5,349 nt of DNA from an uncultured Alistipes sp. (lineage in GTDB: Bacteria; Bacteroidota; Bacteroidia; Bacteroidales; Rikenellaceae), in assembly GCA_958449275.1 (NCBI GenBank), contig CAUDHE010000127.1, positions 1 to 5,349 on the forward strand, in the 5' to 3' direction. How positions within the stretch are numbered: the first letter of the stretch is position 1; each line of letters begins with the position of its first letter. The position numbers were made by a program, and so were the translations under genes. The notes below the pieces were generated by a model. That model was given only the letters and a program-made list of their open reading frames with translations. It ran no database searches and was not told where the DNA came from. This document shows positions 1 through 5,349 of this stretch, piece by piece.

Positions 1-24
1 CTTGCGGAAAATTTTTGGGATTAT

Positions 25-348
25 ATGGCATTAAATAGTACGAAAAAGAGATTAGTGGCTAATTTTCACAATCTTACGCCTGAGCAACAAGAGGCGGTGA
101 AGAATCTTTATCCGCACGGTTTCACCGACGTCATGACCCGTATCGACAAGCCTAACGGCGATTTTTTTTATGTCGTACCCTACGAGACCGACGACACTTC
201 CTATCTGGTGAAGATCGACGTTAAGATCGACGATTCGGCCGATGAAGCCGTCGAGGACGATTTCTACGGAGACGATGAGATCAAGGGCGCCGACGAGATT
301 CAGGACGACGGCGGATCGGGCGGCGATGACGACGACAATATGGATTGA
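25..348 (+). CDS. Small conserved-type hypothetical protein with acidic C-terminal tail
   Basis: This 107-residue protein has no function I can name. Residues 1-64 look like a compact folded domain. It has a basic start (KKR at 7-9), a helix-like stretch (TPEQQEAVKNLYP, 18-30), then alternating hydrophobic segments around GDFFYVVPYET and SYLVKIDVKI that look like beta strands. From residue 65 to the end, 20 of 43 residues are Asp or Glu and only two are Lys, finishing with a DDDD run (101-104). There is no signal peptide, membrane segment or cysteine. I recall similar small acidic proteins in Bacteroidales, which is memory and not a search. The ATG at 25 is chosen because the protein begins MALNSTKKR and only 24 bases precede it; no clear ribosome binding site is visible. 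The gene is followed by its own terminator, so it forms the end of a separate transcript from purA. An acidic tail could mean binding to a basic partner, a chaperone-like role or nucleic-acid mimicry, all unproven. Confidence 0.85.
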   Translation: MALNSTKKRLVANFHNLTPEQQEAVKNLYPHGFTDVMTRIDKPNGDFFYVVPYETDDTSYLVKIDVKIDDSADEAVEDDFYGDDEIKGADEIQDDGGSGGDDDDNMD

Positions 349-354
349 TCCGCT

Positions 355-369
355 TCCGAACGTTTCGGA
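355..369 (+). other. Short hairpin just after the first gene
   Basis: A perfect 6-bp stem (TCCGAA at 355-360 with TTCGGA at 364-369) closes a 3-base loop, seven bases after the stop codon and directly before the terminator hairpin. It may help 3'-end folding or be chance; a stem this short is weak evidence alone. Confidence 0.3.
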
Positions 370-376
370 CTTACGG

Positions 377-408
377 AGGACTGCACGGGCAGTCCTTTTG
401 TTTTTTTT
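377..408 (+). terminator. Intrinsic (Rho-independent) terminator of the first gene
   Basis: An 8-bp perfect stem, AGGACTGC (377-384) with GCAGTCCT (389-396), closes the 4-base loop ACGG. It is followed at once by a T-rich tract (TTTGTTTTTTTT, 397-408). G375 and G376 could extend the stem through G-U pairs. It starts 28 bases after the stop codon of the small acidic protein, on the same strand. It should end that transcript and separate it from purA. Confidence 0.88.
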
Positions 409-428
409 ATGCGTGCCGGATGTGCGGT

Positions 429-441
429 TCGCCGACGGCGA
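429..441 (+). repeat. Small GC-rich inverted repeat
   Basis: TCGCC (429-433) pairs with GGCGA (437-441) across the 3-base loop GAC. It is short, but it is the first of three hairpins packed within 78 bases between the terminator and the purA promoter. It has no T tract. Confidence 0.35.
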
Positions 442-451
442 CGGAGTGCGC

Positions 452-487
452 CGGCAGTCCGCCGCGTGGGGCGGCGGCGAACTGCCG
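452..487 (+). repeat. Strong GC-rich hairpin in the purA upstream region
   Basis: The outer arms CGGCAGT (452-458) and ACTGCCG (481-487) pair perfectly over 7 bp. The inner arms CCGCCGC (459-465) and GCGGCGG (471-477) add another 7 bp around the loop GTGGG (466-470). The only interruption is a 3-base bulge (CGA, 478-480). Eleven of the 14 pairs are G-C or C-G in an intergenic region. There is no T tract, so it is not an ordinary intrinsic terminator. It could be part of a structured RNA, an mRNA processing or stability element, or a repeat element present elsewhere in the genome. Confidence 0.6.
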
Positions 488-506
488 ACATCACGCCGCG
501 ATGTCG
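486..506 (+). repeat. Second intergenic hairpin adjoining the GC-rich one
   Basis: CGACATC (486-492) pairs with GATGTCG (500-506) over 7 bp around a 7-base loop ACGCCGC. It shares two bases (486-487) with the base of the preceding hairpin, so the two full-length stems compete at their junction or stack coaxially with one shortened. No coding function is supported for this stretch. Confidence 0.5.
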
Positions 507-565
507 ATATTGCTCCCGAATGCTTTCCCGAACGGCAAAAGATGTTGATAAAATATGCGGAACGG

Positions 566-598
566 ATTGGTGCGGTTGAAAAAAAATGGTTATCTTTG
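566..598 (+). promoter_or_regulatory. Candidate purA promoter of Bacteroidota type
   Basis: TATCTTTG at 591-598 matches all six defined bases of the Bacteroidota -7 box (TAnnTTTG). ATTG at 566-569, 21 bases upstream, is a partial match to the -33 element (TTTG). A start site near position 602 would give a purA leader of about 36 bases. The location after the upstream terminator and just before purA is what a purA promoter needs. The -33 match is imperfect and the start site is estimated, not observed. Confidence 0.7.
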
Positions 599-599
599 G

Positions 600-621
600 A
601 TGCAAAAAATGTCTTTTGCAT
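600..621 (+). promoter_or_regulatory. Perfect dyad on the predicted purA start site (operator or leader hairpin)
   Basis: ATGCAAAA (600-607) and TTTTGCAT (614-621) are exact reverse complements separated by 6 bases (AATGTC). The dyad begins two bases after the -7 box, so it would span roughly -2 to +20 of the predicted transcript. As DNA it has the form of a repressor operator. As RNA it would fold into an 8-bp stem-loop at the very 5' end of the purA message, leaving the start codon region (622-637) unpaired. The GCAAA...TTTGC half-sites recall PurR boxes of enterobacteria, but the spacing is wider and no such regulator is known to me for this group. Confidence 0.5.
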
Positions 622-637
622 AAATTGCTAACGGATA

Positions 638-1909
638 ATGAAAAAAGTAGACGTAGTTCTTGGATTACAATGGGGCGACGAAGGCAAAGGTAAAGTCGTG
701 GATGTTCTGACCCCGAATTACAAGGTCATCGCCCGTTTTCAGGGCGGACCCAATGCCGGCCACTCGTTGCATTTCGGCGATAAGAGTTTCGTGTTGCGCA
801 CCGTGCCTTCGGGCATTTTCCGCGAAGGATCGGTCAATATAATAGGTAACGGCGTGGTTGTCGATCCCGTAAGTCTTACCGAGGAGCTTCGGAATATCGC
901 GGCGCAGGGCATCGACGTGAAGAGCAAGCTGATGATATCGAAGAAGGCGCATATCATTCTGCCGACCCATCGTATCCTCGATGCCGCGAGCGAGGCGGCC
1001 AAAGGCAAATCGAAGATCGGTTCGACGCTGAAAGGCATCGGTCCCACCTATATGGACAAGACGGGGCGTAACGGCCTGCGTTTCGGCGATGTGCTGGCCG
1101 CCGATTTCGAGGCGCGTTACGAAAAGCTGAAAAACAAGCATATCGAGATGCTCAAGCAGTACGATTACGAGTACGATGTGGCCGAGTACGAAAAGACTTG
1201 GATGGAGGGCATCGATTATCTTCGCGGGTTCCGTTTCATCGACAGCGAGCACGTGGTGAACGAATATATAAAGGACGATGTTCCCGTTTTGGCCGAAGGC
1301 GCGCAGGGTTCCATGCTCGACGTCGATTTCGGCACCTATCCTTTCGTCACATCTTCCAACACCGTCTGCGCGGGCGTATGCACGGGCCTGGGCGTGGCGC
1401 CGTCGAAGATCGGCGACGTTTACGGCATATTCAAAGCCTACTGTACCCGTGTAGGCAGCGGTCCTTTCCCCACCGAATTGTTCGACGAGACGGGCGAGGA
1501 GCTGCGTCGTATCGGTAACGAGTTCGGAGCCGTCACCGGCCGTCCGCGCCGTTGCGGCTGGCTCGATCTTGTGGCGTTGAAATATGCCGTGATGGTCGAC
1601 GGAGTTACGGGACTCATAATGATGAAGTCGGACGTGATGAACGATTTCGATACGGTGAAGGTCGCCACGGCCTATCGCATAGGCGGCGAGACGGTGGATC
1701 ACTTCCCTTACGAGGTCACGGGCGATCTGGAACCCGTATACACCGAATTCAAAGGTTGGAAGTGCGACATCTGCAAGGTGAAGCATTACGATGATTTCCC
1801 CGCCGAATTTAAGGCCTATGTGGAGTTCATCGAGCGCGAGACGGGTGTTCCCGTCAAGATCATCTCGGTAGGCCCCGACCGCAGCGAGACCATCGTAAGA
1901 CAGATCTGA
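638..1909 (+). CDS. purA: Adenylosuccinate synthetase (EC 6.3.4.4)
   Basis: PurA joins IMP and aspartate using GTP to make adenylosuccinate, the first committed step to AMP, in the cytoplasm. The 423 residues match the usual family length of about 420-435. Visible motifs in order are the GTP loop GDEGKGK (13-19) with the catalytic base Asp14, and GGPNAGHS (36-43) with catalytic His42. They continue with the IMP-binding GSTLKGIGP (128-136), EGAQG (220-224) followed by LDVDFGTYPFVTSS, the substrate loop GAVTGRPRRCGW (297-308), the guanine-recognising KSD (330-332), and the C-terminal SVGPDRSETI. No key residue is missing. The ATG at 638 gives the standard N-terminus directly before the GTP loop. 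A CxxC pair (376-379, CDIC) sits in a surface-type region and is not part of the known active site. The gene has its own candidate promoter and dyad upstream. No terminator is visible after it, so read-through into etfB is possible. Confidence 0.98.
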   Translation: MKKVDVVLGLQWGDEGKGKVVDVLTPNYKVIARFQGGPNAGHSLHFGDKSFVLRTVPSGIFREGSVNIIGNGVVVDPVSLTEELRNIAAQGIDVKSKLMISKKAHIILPTHRILDAASEAAKGKSKIGSTLKGIGPTYMDKTGRNGLRFGDVLAADFEARYEKLKNKHIEMLKQYDYEYDVAEYEKTWMEGIDYLRGFRFIDSEHVVNEYIKDDVPVLAEGAQGSMLDVDFGTYPFVTSSNTVCAGVCTGLGVAPSKIGDVYGIFKAYCTRVGSGPFPTELFDETGEELRRIGNEFGAVTGRPRRCGWLDLVALKYAVMVDGVTGLIMMKSDVMNDFDTVKVATAYRIGGETVDHFPYEVTGDLEPVYTEFKGWKCDICKVKHYDDFPAEFKAYVEFIERETGVPVKIISVGPDRSETIVRQI

Positions 1910-1955
1910 CTTCAAAACCTGAAAACAATACCTGAAACTCAATAATTTACAGCAA

Positions 1956-2834
1956 ATGAACAAAGCTTTGAAAATCGTTGTTCTGGCGAAGCAGGTGCCC
2001 GATACCCGTAATGTGGGTAAGGATGCCATGACCCCCGAGGGTACGGTGAATCGTGCCGCTCTGCCCGCCATTTTCAACCCCGAGGATCTGAATGCGCTCG
2101 AGCTGGCTCTGCGCCTGAAGGAGGAGTGCGAAGGATCGACGGTACACATTCTGACAATGGGCCCGTTCCGCGCGGCCGATATCATTCGCGAAGCCATGTT
2201 CCGCGGTGCCGACGGCGGTTATCTGCTGACCGACCGCAAATTCGCGGGTGCCGATACTTTGGCTACTTCGTATGCCATTTCGTGCGCTCTTAAGAAGATC
2301 GGTTACGACGTAATCATCGCAGGCCGTCAGGCTATCGACGGCGATACGGCGCAGGTGGGACCTCAGGTGGCCGAGAAACTTGGCCTTCCGCAGGTGACGT
2401 ATGCCGAGTGCGTGGAGCAGGTCAAGGATTCGTCGCTGGTGATACGCCGCCGTCTGGAGCGCGGCGTGGAGGTGGTTGAATGCCCGATTCCCGCCGTGAT
2501 TACGGTCAACGCTTCGGCTCCCGTCGTGCGTCCCATGAATGCCCGCCGCATCATGAAGTACAAATATGCCATGACGCCGAGCGAAGCGGCTGCCGATCCC
2601 GAATCGGAGCGTGCCGCTATGGTTGCTTCGCGTGATTATCTGAAGATAGCTGAGCTTACCGTGGCCGACATCGATACGGATGAGAATCAGCTCGGTTTCG
2701 CGGGTTCGCCCACCAAGGTGAAGAAGATCGAAAACGTGGTGTTCCAAGCCAAGGAGGCCAAGTGCATGACCTCGGCCGACGAGAACATAAATGAACTGAT
2801 GGTAGAACTTATTGCGAGCCATACGCTCGGTTAA
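1956..2834 (+). CDS. etfB: Electron transfer flavoprotein, beta subunit
   Basis: EtfB pairs with EtfA to form a soluble heterodimer carrying electrons between flavin dehydrogenases and a further acceptor or donor. The start MNKALKIVVLAKQVPDT is the typical first strand of the family. NPEDLNALELALRLKEE follows, then the nucleotide-binding segment GRQAIDGDTAQVGP (123-136), which in this family holds AMP or a second FAD. The ETF-beta signature region is VIRRRLERGVEVVECPIPAVIT (162-183), written here in part: RRRLERG then P177, P179 and T183. The segment VRPMNARRIMKYK (192 onward) lies where other EtfBs carry the loop that docks to dehydrogenases. At 292 residues it is about 30 longer than many EtfBs, mostly at the C-terminus. 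It starts 46 bases after purA and ends 17 bases before etfA. Whether this ETF is a simple carrier or an electron-bifurcating type cannot be decided by eye. Confidence 0.95.
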   Translation: MNKALKIVVLAKQVPDTRNVGKDAMTPEGTVNRAALPAIFNPEDLNALELALRLKEECEGSTVHILTMGPFRAADIIREAMFRGADGGYLLTDRKFAGADTLATSYAISCALKKIGYDVIIAGRQAIDGDTAQVGPQVAEKLGLPQVTYAECVEQVKDSSLVIRRRLERGVEVVECPIPAVITVNASAPVVRPMNARRIMKYKYAMTPSEAAADPESERAAMVASRDYLKIAELTVADIDTDENQLGFAGSPTKVKKIENVVFQAKEAKCMTSADENINELMVELIASHTLG

Positions 2835-2851
2835 TCGGAAAAGTTGCAGAG

Positions 2852-3871
2852 ATGAATAATATATTTGTATATATAGAACTCGAAGACGGCGCGATTGCCG
2901 ACGTGAGTTTGGAATTGCTTACCAAAGGTCGCGAGTTGGCCGATCGTTTGGGCGTGAAGCTCGAGGCGGTCGCTATGGGCGTCAATCTGGCGGGAATAGA
3001 GAAAGAGTTGGCCAAGTACGGAGCCGATACGGTGTGGGTGGCCGACGACGAGGTGTTCGCGCCGTTCCGCACGTTGCCCCACACATCGGTGTTGTGCGGC
3101 CTGATCGAGGCCGAGAAGCCGCAGATCGCATTGTTCGGTGCCACTCCCGTGGGCCGCGATTTCGCTCCGCGCGTGTCGTCGGCATTGCACAGCGGTCTTA
3201 CGGCCGACTGCACACAGCTCGAGATAGGCGACCACAAGGATGTCAAGACGGGCACCGAATATAAGGATCTGCTCTATCAGATCCGTCCCGCTTTCGGCGG
3301 TAACATCATCGCCACGATCGTCAATCCCGACCATCGTCCGCAGATGGCTACCGTTCGCGAGGGCGTGATGCGCAAGGAGGAGGCCGCCGTACCCGCCGCA
3401 GGCGAGGTGAAGCAGATCGCATGGCGCGATTATCTGAAGGATGCCGATCTGGCCGTTACGATCATCGATCGTCAGATCGAGGAGCGCAAGATCAATATAA
3501 AAGGTGCGAGCGTGATCGTGGCCGGAGGTTACGGTATGGGTTCGAAGGAGAATTTCCGCCTTGTGCACGAACTGGCCGAGGTTCTCGGCGCCGAGGTGGG
3601 TGCGAGCCGCGCCGCCGTGGATGCGGGTTTCACCGAGCATGAGCGTCAGGTTGGGCAGACGGGTGTTACGGTTCGTCCCAAACTCTATATCGCATGCGGT
3701 ATTTCGGGTCAGATCCAGCACACTGCGGGTATGGATCAGTCGTCGATGATAATATCGATCAACACCGATCCCGAGGCGCCGATCAACAAGATCGCCGACT
3801 ATGCCATCACGGGCGACGTGAACGACGTGATACCTAAAATGATTAAGTATTATAAGCAAAATTCGAAGTAA
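2852..3871 (+). CDS. etfA: Electron transfer flavoprotein, alpha subunit
   Basis: EtfA carries the main FAD of the ETF dimer and passes electrons to or from the partner dehydrogenase. Residues 1 to about 190 form the N-terminal domain, with ALFGATPVGRDFAPRV and the SGLTADCTQLEI segment. The C-terminal FAD domain shows AGGYGMGSKENF (224-235), ASRAAVDAG (251-259) with Arg253, VGQTG (267-271), and the ETF-alpha signature LYIACGISGQIQH (278-290) with His290, then NTDPEAPI. Arg253 and His290 correspond to the human Arg249 and His286 near the flavin. The length of 339 is normal. One oddity is Tyr227 where most EtfAs have Arg (GGRG). The first codons are strikingly AT-rich. The stop codon overlaps the next ATG by one base, which suggests translational coupling to the acyl-CoA dehydrogenase. 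Confidence 0.97.
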   Translation: MNNIFVYIELEDGAIADVSLELLTKGRELADRLGVKLEAVAMGVNLAGIEKELAKYGADTVWVADDEVFAPFRTLPHTSVLCGLIEAEKPQIALFGATPVGRDFAPRVSSALHSGLTADCTQLEIGDHKDVKTGTEYKDLLYQIRPAFGGNIIATIVNPDHRPQMATVREGVMRKEEAAVPAAGEVKQIAWRDYLKDADLAVTIIDRQIEERKINIKGASVIVAGGYGMGSKENFRLVHELAEVLGAEVGASRAAVDAGFTEHERQVGQTGVTVRPKLYIACGISGQIQHTAGMDQSSMIISINTDPEAPINKIADYAITGDVNDVIPKMIKYYKQNSK

Positions 3872-5349
3872 TGGCCAATTTCTTTTCAGATAATAAGGAT
3901 TTGCAGTACCATCTTGAGCATCCGCTGATGCGCAAGATCGTGGAACTGAAGGAGCGCGGATTCGCCGAGAAGGATCTCTACGATTTCGCTCCGCAGAATT
4001 TCGAGGATGCCATGGACTCGTATCGCCGTGTGATGGAGATCGCGGGCGGCGTGTGCGGCGACGTTATAGCTCCCAATGCCGAGGGTGTCGATCACGAGGG
4101 GCCGCGCGTGGTGAACGACCACGTGGAGTACGCTTCGGGCACGGTGGAGAACATGAAAGCCGTGGTCGACGCGGGTTTGAGCGGTCTTACGCTGCCCCGC
4201 AAGTACGACGGACTCAATTTTCCGCTGATATGCTTCGTTATGGCTAACGAGATGGTGTCGCGTGCCGACGCCAGCTTCGAGAATATTTGGGGATTGCAGG
4301 ATTGTGCCGAGACTTTGAACGAGTTCGCTTCCGAGGAGTTGAAACAGAAGTATCTGCCGTGGGTATCGGCGGGCGCGACGTGCGCGATGGACCTCACCGA
4401 ACCCGATGCGGGATCGGATTTGGGCGCCGTGATGCTCAAGGCCTCTTGGTCGGAGGAGAAGGGTACGTGGTTGCTGAACGGCGTGAAGCGGTTCATCACC
4501 AACGGCGACGGCGACATATCGCTGGTGCTGGCGCGTACCGAGGAGGGTACCACCGACGCACGTGGTCTGTCGATGTTGGTCTACGACAAGCGCGACGGTG
4601 GCGTGAAGGTGCGCCGTATCGAGAATAAGCTCGGTATAAAGGGTTCTCCCACCTGCGAGCTGGTCTTCACCAACGCTCCCGCGCAGTTGGTGGGCGACCG
4701 CAAGATGGGTCTTATCAAATACGTGATGTCGCTGATGAACGCCGCCCGTCTGGGTATCGGTGCTCAGTCGGTGGGTCTGTGCGAGGCTGCCTATCGCGAG
4801 GCTCTGAAGTATGCCCACGAGCGCGAGCAGTTCGGCAAGGCCATCATCAAATTCCCCGCCGTAGCCGAGATGCTGTCGAACATGCGCGCCAAGCTGCACG
4901 GCGCACGCGCGTTGCTTTACGAGACGACCCGTTTCGTGGAGATCTACAAGCAGTATACCCATATTTCGCACGAGCGTTCGCTGGAGTCTGAGGAGCGTCA
5001 GGAGATGAAGTTCTACAATCGTCTGGCCGACGGTTATACCCCCTTGGTGAAGCTATTTTCGTCGGAGTATGCCAATTCGCTGGCCTACGACGCCATACAG
5101 ATCCACGGCGGCTCGGGTTTCATGAAGGACTATCCCTGCGAGCGTCTTTACCGCGATGCCCGTATCATGAATATCTACGAGGGTACCTCGCAGTTGCAGG
5201 TGGTGGCTGCCATAAACGGTATAACCAAAGGCACTTTCATGGAGCAGATCGCCCGCTATGCCGAGGCTGAATATTGCGATGCAGTGAAACCCGTTGTCGA
5301 CAAGCTGGCTGTGCTGACCGAGCGTGTGAAAGCTATGGTCGAGCGTGTG
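3871..5349 (+). CDS. Acyl-CoA dehydrogenase, long form (3' end outside window)
   Basis: This FAD enzyme interconverts acyl-CoA and 2-enoyl-CoA and exchanges the electrons with ETF. The reading frame is open for 493 codons to the window edge with no stop, so the C-terminus is missing. Long-form relatives run to roughly 560-600 residues. Key motifs are the flavin/substrate signature DLTEPDAGSD (174-183), FITNGDGD (208-215), REQFGKAI (318-325), IHGGSGF (411-417) and IYEGTSQ (435-441). Glu437 in the last is at the position of the catalytic base Glu376 of medium-chain acyl-CoA dehydrogenase. There is an N-terminal extension before the core. A charged insert (about 361-381, with ERSLESEERQE) lies between the core helices and resembles the large FadE/DmdC-type enzymes more than the short 380-residue type. 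The start at 3871 overlaps the etfA stop as TAATG, with no separate promoter seen. Chain-length specificity and direction (oxidation, or enoyl-CoA reduction in fermentation) cannot be read from the sequence. Confidence 0.95.
   Translation, partial: MANFFSDNKDLQYHLEHPLMRKIVELKERGFAEKDLYDFAPQNFEDAMDSYRRVMEIAGGVCGDVIAPNAEGVDHEGPRVVNDHVEYASGTVENMKAVVDAGLSGLTLPRKYDGLNFPLICFVMANEMVSRADASFENIWGLQDCAETLNEFASEELKQKYLPWVSAGATCAMDLTEPDAGSDLGAVMLKASWSEEKGTWLLNGVKRFITNGDGDISLVLARTEEGTTDARGLSMLVYDKRDGGVKVRRIENKLGIKGSPTCELVFTNAPAQLVGDRKMGLIKYVMSLMNAARLGIGAQSVGLCEAAYREALKYAHEREQFGKAIIKFPAVAEMLSNMRAKLHGARALLYETTRFVEIYKQYTHISHERSLESEERQEMKFYNRLADGYTPLVKLFSSEYANSLAYDAIQIHGGSGFMKDYPCERLYRDARIMNIYEGTSQLQVVAAINGITKGTFMEQIARYAEAEYCDAVKPVVDKLAVLTERVKAMVERV

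Noticed and set aside
10..17. AATTTTTG as a -7 promoter box for the first gene
   Set aside because: It matches five of the six defined bases but would place the transcription start almost on the ATG at 25. The real promoter probably lies upstream of the window.
511..532. Imperfect tandem repeat TGCTCCCGAA / TGCTTTCCCGAA
   Set aside because: Two short, unequal copies (10 and 12 bases) are too little to distinguish a repeat element from chance.
242..631. Plus-strand open frame crossing the first gene's end and the intergenic region
   Set aside because: It overlaps the acidic-tail gene in another frame, runs through the terminator, promoter and dyad, and its translation resembles no protein I know.
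1938..1955. A Shine-Dalgarno sequence before etfB
   Set aside because: No GGAGG-like run is present. The region is merely A-rich, as is common before genes in Bacteroidota.
665..2197. A 510-codon open frame on the minus strand, antisense to purA and the start of etfB
   Set aside because: It is in phase with purA and stays open only because purA avoids TTA, CTA and TCA codons. The translation shows no recognisable motif, and the sense strand holds a complete PurA.
2831..4971. Long minus-strand open frames (2831-3859 and 3886-4971) opposite etfA and the dehydrogenase
   Set aside because: Both are exact-phase shadows of strongly recognised sense genes and contain low-complexity, His- and Arg-rich translations typical of antisense frames.

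Overview
This window most likely comes from a Bacteroidota (Bacteroidales) genome, with Alistipes/Rikenellaceae as my best guess. The evidence is a TAnnTTTG-type promoter box, start codons without clear Shine-Dalgarno sequences, moderately GC-rich coding DNA and protein sequences that look Bacteroidales-like. The genus is inferred from memory of these families, not from a search.

All supported genes are on the + strand. A small protein of 107 residues with a very acidic tail (25-348) comes first and is closed by a clear intrinsic terminator (377-408). The 289-base gap before the next gene holds that terminator, a cluster of GC-rich hairpins (429-506) and a good candidate promoter (TATCTTTG at 591-598). 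A perfect 8+8 dyad (600-621) lies on the predicted transcription start. Next comes purA (638-1909), which commits IMP to AMP synthesis.

After 46 bases with no visible terminator comes a tight three-gene block: etfB (1956-2834), etfA (2852-3871) and a long-form acyl-CoA dehydrogenase (3871 to beyond the window end). The last two overlap by one base (TAATG). EtfB and EtfA form a flavoprotein heterodimer that exchanges electrons with acyl-CoA dehydrogenases, so the third gene is very probably its partner. The block would serve either acyl-CoA oxidation or, in the reverse direction, reduction of an enoyl-CoA in fermentation. The sequence alone does not say which.

Most of this is conserved housekeeping or energy metabolism, and I see no mobile element, CRISPR array, tRNA, rRNA or defence system. 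The points most worth a second look are the purA leader dyad, the intergenic hairpin cluster, the acidic-tail protein, and family-level substitutions in the ETF (GGYG instead of GGRG in EtfA, and an unusual partner loop in EtfB).
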